From the NCBI GenBank assembly GCA_016744875.1, contig JADGDL010000005.1:5786-69785 (forward strand): 64,000 nucleotides of DNA, given 5' to 3'. The position numbers and the translations under genes are program-made. The notes beneath the pieces were generated by a model. It saw only the letters and a program-made list of their open reading frames with translations, did not search any database and was not told where the DNA came from. This DNA comes from Sulfurovum sp. (GTDB taxonomy: Bacteria > Campylobacterota > Campylobacteria > Campylobacterales > Sulfurovaceae). Shown piece by piece: positions 28,862 to 37,568 of this stretch (within the stretch, counting starts at the first letter, position 1; every line of letters starts with the position of its first letter).

Positions 28862-29362
28862 ATGAAGAAAATATTGGCAATTGTTATGGTTGCAGGTGGA
28901 TTAACATCAGCGTTTGGAATAGACTGTGCAAATACACCTGTTGGTATGGAGTTGGCAAAAACGATCGAAGCAAAAGATGTTGCCAAAGCAAAAACATTAC
29001 TTAAAGCATATAGGGCAGATGTAGAAGACTATCTGGATAACTGTGATAAAAGTAAAGAGAAGTTTGAAGAGACCTCAGTGACAATATTGACCTATGAAGA
29101 CAGATTATCAGATGTAGAAGCAGATCTTAAGGCTAAGCCTGCGGAAAATGTTGACTGTTCAAAGGTACCCAGTGAAAAGGCGATTCAAGAAGCATTCAAA
29201 AGTGCTGATGCCATGAAGATAAAAACACAATACGCTGCCTATAAAACAGCGTCAGAGAATTATCTTGAATACTGTACTACACATGAAGAGTATGAGTTTG
29301 TTTTTGAAGCATCACTGCTTCATGAAGAGGCATATATCAAGTGGGAGAAAAGTGCAAAATAG
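28862..29362 (+). CDS. secreted protein with a duplicated two-Cys helical module
   Basis: 166 aa, not recognised as a named family. Signal peptide 1-19. The mature protein is two similar halves with a 77-residue period: Cys22 to Cys61 and Cys99 to Cys138, the spacing within each pair being exactly 39. Shared features are an IDC/VDC start, a Pro four residues later, an Ala/Lys-rich helix with AYRAD/AYKTA, and YLDNC/YLEYC before the second Cys. A disulfide in each module is plausible in the periplasm. Promoter TATAAT at 28817. Confidence 0.8.
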   Translation: MKKILAIVMVAGGLTSAFGIDCANTPVGMELAKTIEAKDVAKAKTLLKAYRADVEDYLDNCDKSKEKFEETSVTILTYEDRLSDVEADLKAKPAENVDCSKVPSEKAIQEAFKSADAMKIKTQYAAYKTASENYLEYCTTHEEYEFVFEASLLHEEAYIKWEKSAK

Positions 29363-29379
29363 AGGGGGATCTCCTCTAT
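29359..29379 (-). terminator. hairpin, probable terminator of the 29391 gene
   Basis: Stem ATAGAGG/CCTCTAT with a 7 nt loop between two convergent genes. Read on the minus strand it is followed by TTTT, so it can terminate the minus-strand gene; on the plus strand there is no T-run, and the stem contains the stop codon of the plus-strand gene. Confidence 0.5.
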
Positions 29380-29390
29380 ACTTGACGCTA

Positions 29391-29639
29391 TTAAGAGTTA
29401 GACCATCTTTTTATGAGTTCCATACCCATGTCAAAGGTAACTTCGCCATTTTTACTACGTCTTTCTACTTCTTTTTGCAGTTGAATAGTACTCATAGTAG
29501 TATAGATGGTTTCCATGGATGCCAGTTTCTTGTTTACTGTTAGACCAAAGTTGGTCGGTTTATTTGCTGATGCCAGTGTTACTGTCATAAGTGAAAGTGC
29601 GATCATTTTAGTGAATGTTCTTGATGTTTTTGTTTTCAT
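29391..29639 (-). CDS. small exported protein (82 aa)
   Basis: Not recognised. Signal peptide with basic start (MKTKTSRTF) and hydrophobic core, cleavage expected after TLASA near residue 25. The mature part of about 57 residues is helical and polar with no cysteines (GEVTFDMGMELIKRW at the end). AAGGACAAG precedes the ATG. Convergent with the 28862 secreted protein; the two may both be periplasmic but share no similarity. Confidence 0.65.
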   Translation of the reverse strand: MKTKTSRTFTKMIALSLMTVTLASANKPTNFGLTVNKKLASMETIYTTMSTIQLQKEVERRSKNGEVTFDMGMELIKRWSNS

Positions 29640-29809
29640 AACTTGTCCTTTTATTGTTTTTAAGTATGTCTAGTACTTTTATAGATATAGTATATTACAA
29701 AAGTTGAATGCTGTAGATACTTTCGTGATTAACTTTTAATCATATGCACTAGATACCCATGGCAGAAGGATAACAAGGTTTGATAACATATTAGTAACAG
29801 GAGTAGAAA

Positions 29810-29998
29810 ATGTCTGATATACATAAGCCATGCATACGACAATGTTGTCTCAATGAAGATGAGGTTTGTCTAGGGTGTTTTCGTACCTTTAGTGACATGC
29901 TCACCTGGCATAAAGCAAGTATTCAAGAAAAAAAAGCAATGCTCCAAAAAGCAGAGATGAGAAAAAAAGAACATGCACAAAAACATGCATCATCCTAA
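29810..29998 (+). CDS. DUF1289 domain protein
   Basis: 62 aa. Matches the DUF1289 signature of four cysteines: PCIRQCCLNEDEVCLGCFRT, with Cys9, Cys13, Cys21 and Cys24 likely binding an iron-sulfur cluster or zinc. The tail is Lys/Glu-rich helix. Role unknown. First of three close genes (gaps 11 and 1 nt), so it is probably co-transcribed with yaeQ-like and epimerase-like genes. Confidence 0.85.
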   Translation: MSDIHKPCIRQCCLNEDEVCLGCFRTFSDMLTWHKASIQEKKAMLQKAEMRKKEHAQKHASS

Positions 29999-30009
29999 GG
30001 AATTATATT

Positions 30010-30543
30010 ATGGCTATTAAAGCAATAATTCACAAGGCATTACTTAATATCGCAAATATGGACAGTCATTATTATGCTGAACATAATTTGACCATCGCAA
30101 AACATCCTTCTGAAACAGACCTGCGTATGATGGTACGACTGATAGCATTTATAGTCAATGCAGATGAAAATCTATCCTTCACTAAAGGTATCTCTCAAGA
30201 TGATGAACCTGATCTATGGAAAAAGTCTTTAGATGGAGAGATAGAACTCTGGATAGATCTGGGACAACCCGATGAAAAGCGCATTAAAAAAGCGTGTGGA
30301 CGTTCTAAACAAGTCATTATATATACCTATCAAGTGGGCATGGCTACGGCATGGTGGAAAAATTTGCAAACCTCACTGACACGTTTTACAAATCTTAAAG
30401 TGGTTTTTCTTGACATTGAGGGAGATATAGAAGTTCTTGCAAAACGTGCGATGAATTTACAAGCCAATATATCTGACTGTGAACTTACTTTAATGGAAGC
30501 GGAACATACGGTGCTAATAAAAGAAAATATTTGGATGTCATAG
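30010..30543 (+). CDS. YaeQ family protein
   Basis: 177 aa, matching length and start (IIHKALLNIANMDSHYY, HPSETDLRMMVRLIAF) of the YaeQ family, a PD-(D/E)XK nuclease-like fold. Nuclease-fold residues visible include ELWIDLGQPDEKRIKKA, where the Asp/Glu-rich strand is expected. No enzyme activity is established to my knowledge. Middle gene of the DUF1289-YaeQ-epimerase cluster. Confidence 0.88.
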   Translation: MAIKAIIHKALLNIANMDSHYYAEHNLTIAKHPSETDLRMMVRLIAFIVNADENLSFTKGISQDDEPDLWKKSLDGEIELWIDLGQPDEKRIKKACGRSKQVIIYTYQVGMATAWWKNLQTSLTRFTNLKVVFLDIEGDIEVLAKRAMNLQANISDCELTLMEAEHTVLIKENIWMS

Positions 30544-30544
30544 A

Positions 30545-31210
30545 ATGTATATAAAAACGGTGAGTATCTTAGGCTGTGGTTGGACAGGGAAAGCACTAAA
30601 AGAGAGCCTTGAAGAAGATGCTTACAACGTACACTGCCTTTTACGCGATGTCAAGTCTAATGATGTAGTCCATATGTATAACTGTGATGTCCTGATCATA
30701 GCCATACCTCCACGAGAAAATTATCTTGAAGTGTTAGAAGAGACTCTAAAAAAGATCGATGTATCTACACAAGTTATATTTCTCTCATCTATCTCTTTTT
30801 ATGACGGGAAAGCGTTAGTCGTAGAAGCTGAAGCATTGATGCAAAAGATGCATCCAAGTGTGACTGTTTTACGTTTGGGAGGTCTTATGGGGTATGAGCG
30901 TATAGCAGGAAAATATACAGCAGGGAAAATACTTACTTCTGACTCAAGAACAAACTATATACATAGAGATGATGTTGTGGGTGTAATCGAAAATATCATA
31001 CATCAGAATGTATGCTCTGAAATATTTGATGTCGTTGCCCCTGTACAATCCACTAAAAGAAAGATATTTACCCAAAATGCAAAGGCATTTGGCTTTAAAA
31101 AGACAGAGTTTTTAGGAGGTGATGAAGTAGGAAAAATACTTAGCCCAACAAAAATTTATGATGTCTTGGGATATGTATTTAAAAAAGAGGATGTAGAAAA
31201 GTTCTGGTAA
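30545..31210 (+). CDS. NAD(P)-binding epimerase-like protein (YeeZ-type)
   Basis: 221 aa Rossmann protein. The N-terminal motif is SILGCGWTGKAL rather than the standard GxxGxxG of SDR epimerases, as in YeeZ-like proteins. LIIAIPPREN and FLSSISFYDG follow the pattern of epimerase beta strands, and TVLRLGGLMGYER is the typical C-terminal region. No YxxxK is seen, so it may bind nucleotide without being a classic SDR enzyme. It starts 1 nt after yaeQ. Confidence 0.75.
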   Translation: MYIKTVSILGCGWTGKALKESLEEDAYNVHCLLRDVKSNDVVHMYNCDVLIIAIPPRENYLEVLEETLKKIDVSTQVIFLSSISFYDGKALVVEAEALMQKMHPSVTVLRLGGLMGYERIAGKYTAGKILTSDSRTNYIHRDDVVGVIENIIHQNVCSEIFDVVAPVQSTKRKIFTQNAKAFGFKKTEFLGGDEVGKILSPTKIYDVLGYVFKKEDVEKFW

Positions 31211-31263
31211 AACTATAAACTGGTATATATCATTATATGATAGTCTATGTTTAATTTATAGAA

Positions 31264-32349
31264 TTATTTCTTTTCTTTAGGGGCTAAAACCCATAATTCA
31301 ACTTTTTCAGTATCTCTAGAATCTCTACGCTTTGTTCTTCTTGATGAAGCTCTTACATCTCTTTTTAGGTGTAACTCTTTTCTAAAACGGTTATTATTTC
31401 TTAGTTCTTCTATGATTGGATGCGTGTTTTCTTCATCAACTACTTTCGCTAGATTTGAAAATATAAGAACTATTTTACCATTAGGTGCAAGGTGTTCTTT
31501 TGCTTGTTCAAAAAATCTTGGGAATAGCTCATCTTCATAATACATCGCTTTATCAATGCCTTCTTCCAATTGATGCTTTGCAGGTAACCATGGAGGATTG
31601 AAAACGATTACATCAGCTTTAACATCACAATTTTCAAATAAATCACCATGATTCAGGGTTATTTTATCTTCAAATCCCAATCTCTTATTTTCCTCAGAAA
31701 CTCCGATAATAGCGTTTTTATTTGTATCAGTAGCGAAGATATTTTTAAAACCATTTTGGATGAGTTGAAATGATAAAACACCAGACCCTACACCAATCTC
31801 TATAGCATTTTCTTTTGATCCTTCGTATTTTTTTAACCATTTATCAAATAGTTTTAAATGATCAAACCGTGTTGGGAAGTATGTCCCATAATAGGGGTGA
31901 AGAGTTAAATTTAAGGTTTTAACTTCTATTCCTTTTTCATACCATTGCCATGAGCTGTTCATTCCTTGAACTTCAGGAAAAGATACATAAAATTCTGATA
32001 CATCTGGATATAACAACTCTAACCAACCAGTATCTGGAGATTTTTTAACAATGAGTTTATTATCTTTGACTTTGAGTAGTAATCTATGTGAGGCTTCTCT
32101 AAATGCCGCACGATAATCACGTTGTCCTTGAAAACTTTTGTCCTTATGTTTAAGTAAAAGGTTTCTTTTTAGTTCAGCTAAAACTTGCAAACCGTTGCTA
32201 TAAAATTCTTCGACAAGAACATACTTACCTGCAATCATTTCGGCAACAGTCGCCTTTGTATCCATTTTACGATAGAAGCTTATAGCTTCAATCTCTGTAG
32301 TTATAATATTTGGTCTATCTGGTTGGATAGCTTGTAAATCTTTTTTCAT
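31264..32349 (-). CDS. MTS-domain SAM-dependent methyltransferase
   Basis: 361 aa. N-terminal part (1-180) of unknown fold, then a small-methyltransferase domain: AIEIGVGSGVLSFQLIQ (motif I), IFATDTNKNAIIG, and the catalytic NPPWLPAK typical of enzymes that methylate exocyclic nitrogen on RNA, DNA or protein Gln. A basic C-terminal stretch (KRDVRASSRRTKRRD) could contact nucleic acid. Codon use looks more AT-rich than its neighbours, so recent acquisition is possible but unproven. Confidence 0.8.
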   Translation of the reverse strand: MKKDLQAIQPDRPNIITTEIEAISFYRKMDTKATVAEMIAGKYVLVEEFYSNGLQVLAELKRNLLLKHKDKSFQGQRDYRAAFREASHRLLLKVKDNKLIVKKSPDTGWLELLYPDVSEFYVSFPEVQGMNSSWQWYEKGIEVKTLNLTLHPYYGTYFPTRFDHLKLFDKWLKKYEGSKENAIEIGVGSGVLSFQLIQNGFKNIFATDTNKNAIIGVSEENKRLGFEDKITLNHGDLFENCDVKADVIVFNPPWLPAKHQLEEGIDKAMYYEDELFPRFFEQAKEHLAPNGKIVLIFSNLAKVVDEENTHPIIEELRNNNRFRKELHLKRDVRASSRRTKRRDSRDTEKVELWVLAPKEKK

Positions 32350-32492
32350 ATAATTATGCCCTTTATCTTATGTTGCAGTTTAATGTATACAGGCTTTGTT
32401 CTAGTTTGGTTTCTACAATATTGATGATTTGTTTGTAAAATATAGAGATACTTGCAAAAACAGTAGATAAATCAGTGAAGGAAACACTTACT

Positions 32493-32618
32493 ATGAAAAG
32501 AACTTTATTGCTTTGATGCTCAGCGTGGCATGGTGTCAAAAAAGATACAATCTATGTATGGGATGTTTTATTACATCAGAAAAAAGAACTGTTCACAACG
32601 CAACTATATACTGCATAG
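32493..32618 (+). pseudogene. possible decayed small gene
   Basis: In the 340 bp gap before 32690 an ATG with GAAGGA upstream opens with a signal-like MKRTLLL and then hits TGA. Shifting frame gives LMLSVAWC, and a second shift gives DTIYVWDVLLHQKKELF to a TAG at 32618. This looks like a short exported-protein gene with two frameshifts, but the case rests only on appearance. Nothing else is seen from 32350 to 32689. Confidence 0.3.
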
Positions 32619-32689
32619 TGTACAAAAAGTAGTAAGGCATCATGATTTACTATGAGGCAATAGTACATACTATAGGAGGTAACTATTAA

Positions 32690-32851
32690 ATGGCAAAAAC
32701 AAACTATTCTTATGAAAAACGGGGTCGAGAACTCGAAAAACAGAAAAAACAAGAAGAAAAGCGTCAGAAAAAACTTAATAAAAAGAATGCTGATAACAAA
32801 GAGGAAGAGTCTGAGTCTAAATCATCTTCAGATAATTCTTTAGAGAAGTAG
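32690..32851 (+). CDS. small highly charged protein (53 aa)
   Basis: Too short for the usual length cut-off but convincing: a near-perfect AGGAGGT ribosome site 9 nt upstream of the ATG and a product starting MAKTNYSYEKRGRELEKQKK that turns into Lys/Glu/Gln helix and ends in a Ser/Asp-rich tail. Similar small MAKTNY-type proteins occur in many proteobacteria; function is unknown. It stands alone between decayed sequence and the cold-shock ORF. Confidence 0.75.
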   Translation: MAKTNYSYEKRGRELEKQKKQEEKRQKKLNKKNADNKEEESESKSSSDNSLEK

Positions 32852-32921
32852 AGCAATCTTTTTTGGTCTCTTTATAAAACTGTTTAAACCAGGACAGAAT
32901 TCTCTACCCATGAGGATTGTC

Positions 32922-33152
32922 TTAAAGACTCGTAACGTTTTCAGCTTGTAAGCCTTTATCGCCTTCTGTAATTTCAAAAGTTACTTTTTGTCCCTCATTA
33001 AGAGAAACACGACCATGACCATTACTATTGATATTACGGTAGTGTACAAATACATCTTTCCCGCCATTTTCTTGTTCGATAAAACCGAAACCTTTTTCAT
33101 CGTTGAACCATTTTACTGATCCGTTTACTGGGTGGACAGTATAGCAGAATAG
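32922..33152 (-). pseudogene. cold-shock domain protein (CspA family) lacking a start codon
   Basis: The minus-strand frame from a stop at 33153-33155 to TAA at 32922 encodes an intact cold-shock domain: [17 protein letters not shown] (RNP1), KDVFVHY (RNP2), and a normal C-terminus QAENVTSL. However no ATG, GTG or TTG exists in frame before the domain; the codon before VNGS is CCA, where family members would have ATG. A TATACT box lies 6 nt before that CCA. Either the start was mutated, or the base calls are wrong, or a non-standard start is used. Confidence 0.6.
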
Positions 33153-33377
33153 TTAAACTTTAGTAATCCATATGGTGGAGTTTAGTATTTAGTTTAGTTA
33201 GGTCGTATGTGGAGAGAAGAAGTATCATTTTTATATTTCAAACAACTTTAAGCATAACTCAAAAAAGTTTACCAAAGAAACCTATATGATACGATGAAAA
33301 AAACGAGAGAATATATAACTTTATAAGATTTTGAATAGTGAAGTGTTGAAAGTTAAATCAGTAAACTTCACCAAGTT

Positions 33378-34172
33378 CTATTTTGATACGATTAACTCTT
33401 TTAGTTCTTGTATATCATTTCGCAATTTTTGAATTTCTAACTTTGCTGCATCTTCAGATGAATGCAATTCATTGACGATATTCTCTTCTTCATTTGCATT
33501 CATCTCATTCATTGCGTCTACAACAATAGCAATGATGAGATTAACAATAATAAAAGTTGCTAAGAAAATAAAGGGAACAAAAAATATCCAGGCAAGAGGA
33601 TAAACTTCCATCACGGGCCGTACAATACCCATAGACCAGGACTCCAATGTCATAATTTGGAATAATGTATAAAATGACTCTCCAAGTGTCCCGAACCATT
33701 CTGGAAACTTTTCACCAAATAGCTGTGTGGACATAATTGCAAAGATGTAGAAAAAGAGAGTGAGTAGCCCTGCAATAGATGCAATGCCTGGAATCACACT
33801 CAATAAAGCAGCAATGATCTTTCTCATTTGTGGTACTACCGTGATAAGTCTAAACAGTCTTAAAACTCTCAAGACCCTAAAGATCTCAAATCCAGCATTA
33901 GCTGGTACAAGAGAGATCGCAACAACTGTAAAATCAAACAATGACCATGAATCTCTAAAAAATGATCCTTTATATACATAAATTCTCAAGACAATTTCTA
34001 TGGTGAAAACAGTGATAACAAAAAAGTTAAACCATTCAAAAAATGTATAATAATCTGTGGCAAATTGTTTTGATGTCTCAAGTCCCATCGTAATACCATT
34101 GAGGATAATGAGCCCTAAAATAAAGTTTTGAAATTTAGAATCTTCTACAAATTGTTTTATAGTGTTATACAT
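33378..34172 (-). CDS. voltage-gated sodium channel (NavAb/NaChBac type)
   Basis: 264 aa single-repeat cation channel, expected as a homotetramer in the inner membrane. Six membrane segments; S4 carries Arg99, Arg102, Arg105 and Arg108 ([13 protein letters not shown]), and the selectivity filter is TLESWSMG with Glu177, the same positions as I recall for Arcobacter NavAb. The S6 helix runs into an acidic linker and a C-terminal coiled coil (about 238-262). Physiological role in these bacteria is unsettled (sodium influx, motility or chemotaxis). Stands alone. Confidence 0.93.
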   Translation of the reverse strand: MYNTIKQFVEDSKFQNFILGLIILNGITMGLETSKQFATDYYTFFEWFNFFVITVFTIEIVLRIYVYKGSFFRDSWSLFDFTVVAISLVPANAGFEIFRVLRVLRLFRLITVVPQMRKIIAALLSVIPGIASIAGLLTLFFYIFAIMSTQLFGEKFPEWFGTLGESFYTLFQIMTLESWSMGIVRPVMEVYPLAWIFFVPFIFLATFIIVNLIIAIVVDAMNEMNANEEENIVNELHSSEDAAKLEIQKLRNDIQELKELIVSK

Positions 34173-34446
34173 CTATATACTCGCTTTTATATTGAAATTT
34201 ATACAGTTTACCATTTAAGATCATCGGATAAAGTGGCTTATGTATTTGAATGCGTATTAAAGATAGATGGATAAAATATTTTTAAATACGCATGAGGCGG
34301 AATAATAATACATATAAGTTAACTGTATGCTTAGTTAGTTTAATGGTGAGAAATATGAAGTAAAGATTTTATGTTTAAAATTTAATATATACATTTAACA
34401 GAGCCCTGATCATGTATCATTTTATACTAGCATGTGAGTGTATTAC

Positions 34447-34767
34447 TTACCCTTTTAATATGTCTTCTATCATCTTCTTAGCAGTGCGTATTTGTTCTTC
34501 AAACCATTTGGTGTTTTCTATCTTTGGAAATGCTTCTTCCATGATGTCTAGCGGTGTGTTGTCTCACTTTTCTGTATTATCTGCCATCTTCCAGTTGAGT
34601 TCTTTTAAAACATAAGAAAATATCTGATTAATGATCTTGTAGTCTGGTTGATCTTTTTCTTTTTTATTTTCCACAATGGTTTTCACCACTTGTTTGCGAA
34701 GTTCTCTGTTATAGTTGTCTTTTAGAATTCGTATTATTTCTGTTTTATTATTATTTGGCAGATGCAT
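34447..34767 (-). pseudogene. interrupted hypothetical ORF with in-frame TGA
   Basis: Minus-strand frame of 106 codons broken once by TGA at 34566-34564. Upstream part ends in ELNWKMADNTEK, downstream part continues DNTPLDIMEEAFPKIENTKW and ends in IEDILKG before TAA. Both halves look like protein, so a recent nonsense mutation is likelier than two genes. On the plus strand at about 34755-34823 a further fragment (DEVFEAVDGFIKKYSK then TAG) overlaps it. The rest of 34173-34446 shows no gene. Confidence 0.4.
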
Positions 34768-34866
34768 TACAAGATGAGGTATTTGAAGCAGTTGATGGAT
34801 TTATTAAAAAATACTCCAAATAGTTTTATGCTATGATGCCATCAATAAATACTGAGGATCATAAAC

Positions 34867-35334
34867 ATGACATCAAACTGCTACTGTAAAAGCCAAAAGA
34901 AATTTTCTGAATGTTGTGAACCTATACTGAGAGTGGATAGGGTGGCAAATACTGCGTTGGAACTAATGCGTTCACGTTACTCAGCTTACTGTCTTGGGGA
35001 TGTGAACTATCTTCAGGCGACAACACATGACCATACTTGGAGTGATGAAGAGTTGAAGTTCATACAGGACTGGGCAGACAACAGTTTTTGGCAACACCTT
35101 GATATAGTAGATCACTCTGAAGATATGGTTGAGTTTAAAGCATACTATATATTTGAAGGTAAGCAGCATATGCATCATGAGAAATCAGCCTTTAAAAAAG
35201 TCAATGATATGTGGAAGTATGTAGATGGTGAGATATTTGAAGACAAAGTAGAATTTTTACGAAACTCTACATGTATTTGTGGATCCGGGCAAAAGTATAA
35301 ACGTTGTTGTTTTACCAAATTAACAAACAAATAG
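34867..35334 (+). CDS. YchJ family protein with two SEC-C zinc motifs
   Basis: 155 aa (UPF0225). An N-terminal CYCKSQKKFSECC and a C-terminal CICGSGQKYKRCC are both SEC-C-type zinc-binding motifs, flanking an NTF2-like middle domain with LMRSRYSAYCLGDVNYL. Family length and layout are normal. Function unknown. A TGAGGATC ribosome site precedes the ATG. Convergent with the glycosyltransferase, 1 nt apart. Confidence 0.88.
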   Translation: MTSNCYCKSQKKFSECCEPILRVDRVANTALELMRSRYSAYCLGDVNYLQATTHDHTWSDEELKFIQDWADNSFWQHLDIVDHSEDMVEFKAYYIFEGKQHMHHEKSAFKKVNDMWKYVDGEIFEDKVEFLRNSTCICGSGQKYKRCCFTKLTNK

Positions 35335-35335
35335 T

Positions 35336-36568
35336 TTAGGCTTTGTTTTTCTCAGTGATCCATTGAGACATATATTTGGTACTTGCCATACTATGGTGTC
35401 GTAACATAGCCCCGGTAAAGTTATTGAGTCGATGCTCTTCCAGATCTTTTTCCACCTCATGTATTTTTGCTATGAGATGATCTCCTAATTTGATACTGTC
35501 ATAGTATGTATGTAAAAGTATCGTAGCATTTTCTTGTGCTTTGTGCCATCTTGCTTCATCGTTATAAAGATCGACAGCAGCTTTTATAAAATCATCTATA
35601 GTATCATGTACGGCACCTCCCCAAGGTTCAGTTTTGTGCATGCCTTCACTTCCTATGCTTGTAGTTACACTTGGTGTCTGCATGATCATAGCATCGAGTA
35701 GTTTACCTTTTATCCCTGCTCCAAAACGTATAGGTGCCAGACAAATACGGGCTTTTTCCATAACCTCATATGCATCTTGGACCCAACCTTTTATCAAAAA
35801 ACCTGTTTTGGGATTATGTAACGCGGTAGCTTTGGGCGGTGGGTATGAACCGTAGATGTGCAGTTCTGCCTGAGGAAGTTGTTTTCGTATGAGAGGCCAT
35901 ATCTGTTGTAAGTATAAGACCACATCCCAGTTAGGTGCATGACGAAAATTCCCTATGGTCATAAAGTGTTGACGTTTGGAAAATGCTTTGGTATGGACGG
36001 GACATTTCTCCAAATCAATCATAAAAGGAAGATGATGAAGCAAAGAAACATCCACTTTAAACGTCTCTTTCAGTAATTCCATCTCAAAACTGGAAATAAT
36101 AAGTGATATATCACATCGTAGAATGGCTGCTATTTCACGTTTTGCAATGTCTGAGAAAAGGTCTTCTTGTGTCATTTCTCGTCCTGCTTTGTATGCTTGA
36201 TGACGTGCATGACGTAGACATTGGAGATCTTCAGTATCGAGTATCTTAAGTGCCAAAGGAGCGTTTTTCTCTACGCGCCATCCAAACTGCTCTTCCATCA
36301 TAAAACGGTCAAAGAGAACAATGTCAGGTTGATAGTTTGCAATATAACTATCAAAACTGTCACAGTTAAGAGCGATACTTTGAGAGGTTATACCTTCACT
36401 TTTCAAATCTACAGCATGTTCTGAATACTGTGCAGGAGTAGAGAATTCAACTTGCCAACCTTCTTTTTTAAATCTACGTAAGATGGATAGCATATGTGCA
36501 CCTGCAGCAGAAGAATTTGGCTCGGGCCATACATATCCGATAACCAATACTTTTTTTAGACTTGGCAT
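35336..36568 (-). CDS. GT-B glycosyltransferase
   Basis: 410 aa two-domain glycosyltransferase of the GT1/GT4 group. The N-terminal VLVIGYVWPEPNSSAAGAH is a donor/acceptor-side loop; the C-terminal half has FMTIGNFRHAPNWDV, PQAELHIYGSYPPP, and FGAGIKGKLLDAM, the usual nucleotide-sugar phosphate contact, followed by PSVTTSIGSEGM. No membrane segments. Likely modifies a surface glycan or protein. Its downstream partner on the transcript would be nothing obvious; the upstream gene, an alpha/beta hydrolase, ends directly before it (1 nt). Confidence 0.83.
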   Translation of the reverse strand: MPSLKKVLVIGYVWPEPNSSAAGAHMLSILRRFKKEGWQVEFSTPAQYSEHAVDLKSEGITSQSIALNCDSFDSYIANYQPDIVLFDRFMMEEQFGWRVEKNAPLALKILDTEDLQCLRHARHQAYKAGREMTQEDLFSDIAKREIAAILRCDISLIISSFEMELLKETFKVDVSLLHHLPFMIDLEKCPVHTKAFSKRQHFMTIGNFRHAPNWDVVLYLQQIWPLIRKQLPQAELHIYGSYPPPKATALHNPKTGFLIKGWVQDAYEVMEKARICLAPIRFGAGIKGKLLDAMIMQTPSVTTSIGSEGMHKTEPWGGAVHDTIDDFIKAAVDLYNDEARWHKAQENATILLHTYYDSIKLGDHLIAKIHEVEKDLEEHRLNNFTGAMLRHHSMASTKYMSQWITEKNKA

Positions 36569-37423
36569 TTAACGCTTTCCTTGAATGAATGACAAGACTC
36601 TAATAGCCACCGATTTATCATCCAGTATTTTTCTATGTCCCAAACCTTCTGTAGATATAAGTTTTGCCCAAGGCCACCTCTTACAAAGAAGTTCAGAATG
36701 TTCTATACCTATCTCCCTGTCCTCTTTGTCATGAAAGATAAGAGTAGGAACTTGATAGTTTGAATGCAGCAACATTTCCCAGTCTTCACCGTATTTTGTA
36801 AAACTTTTTTCATTGTGCTCCCATGTATATGTATGCATTTTATCTATGATCTTTGTAGGTATACCCAAATTTTTTCCTACTTTATGGGCAACAGCAGACA
36901 TGTCTGCGATGGGGGCTATAAAAATCAGTTTTTGTGTTTTAAGACCAAGTTTAGATGCTACTGTTACGGCAGCAGTACCAAAGGAGTGGGCCACGATGCA
37001 TTCTACCTCACCTATATTTTGCATGACAGCATGTACAGAGTCTGCCCAACCTGCGAGGTCTGAAAACTTACCTTCGCTTTCACCATGCCGGAGTGCATCA
37101 TAAGAGATGACCTGGTAGTTGTGTTTGAGTAACAAGTCCAAAAAGTTTGTCATAGACCTTGTAGTTGTAGACCATCCGTGTACGAGTAGTACTGTTGGAT
37201 TATATTCTTTTCCCCAGCGGTAGGCTTGCAGTTTTGTCTCATCGTCTAAGTGCACGAAGAACTTTTTAGGTGCTTCTACTTCTATCTCATTTTGATTCTT
37301 GCGTTTAGAGTTTACGGGAGAGTGAAAAAGTCTATGTGCAGAGTAGACAGCTAAAGAGGGAAGTATGGGACTTACTAAAGCAAAGTAAAAACGTATGAGT
37401 TTAACTTGTAATGTATGATGCAT
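36569..37423 (-). CDS. alpha/beta hydrolase with N-terminal membrane segment
   Basis: 284 aa. One hydrophobic N-terminal segment (about 8-28), then an alpha/beta hydrolase: LLVHGWSTTTRS (oxyanion), IVAHSFGTAAVT (Ser nucleophile), an Asp in FHDKEDREI, and His in EGLGHRKIL. The catalytic triad is therefore complete. It abuts the glycosyltransferase gene, so the two are probably an operon; substrate unknown. Confidence 0.8.
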   Translation of the reverse strand: MHHTLQVKLIRFYFALVSPILPSLAVYSAHRLFHSPVNSKRKNQNEIEVEAPKKFFVHLDDETKLQAYRWGKEYNPTVLLVHGWSTTTRSMTNFLDLLLKHNYQVISYDALRHGESEGKFSDLAGWADSVHAVMQNIGEVECIVAHSFGTAAVTVASKLGLKTQKLIFIAPIADMSAVAHKVGKNLGIPTKIIDKMHTYTWEHNEKSFTKYGEDWEMLLHSNYQVPTLIFHDKEDREIGIEHSELLCKRWPWAKLISTEGLGHRKILDDKSVAIRVLSFIQGKR

Positions 37424-37568
37424 TACTCTCCCCTTTTACTTTTATGTCTAATTATAGCATAGGATGGTATTATATCTTTTACTTATTACAATTATAAGTA
37501 TTTAATATAGTTTTAAGTTTTAACTGCTATACTTGCACTGTAAATTATATTAATTATAAGGATAACAA

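Noticed and set aside
31232..31246. TATCAT/ATGATA inverted repeat between convergent genes as terminator
   Set aside because: AT-only stem with no T-run; too weak to call.
31264..32349. Recent horizontal transfer of the MTS methyltransferase
   Set aside because: Only an impression of higher AT content; no flanking repeats, integrase or attachment site supports it, so it is not claimed as a finding.
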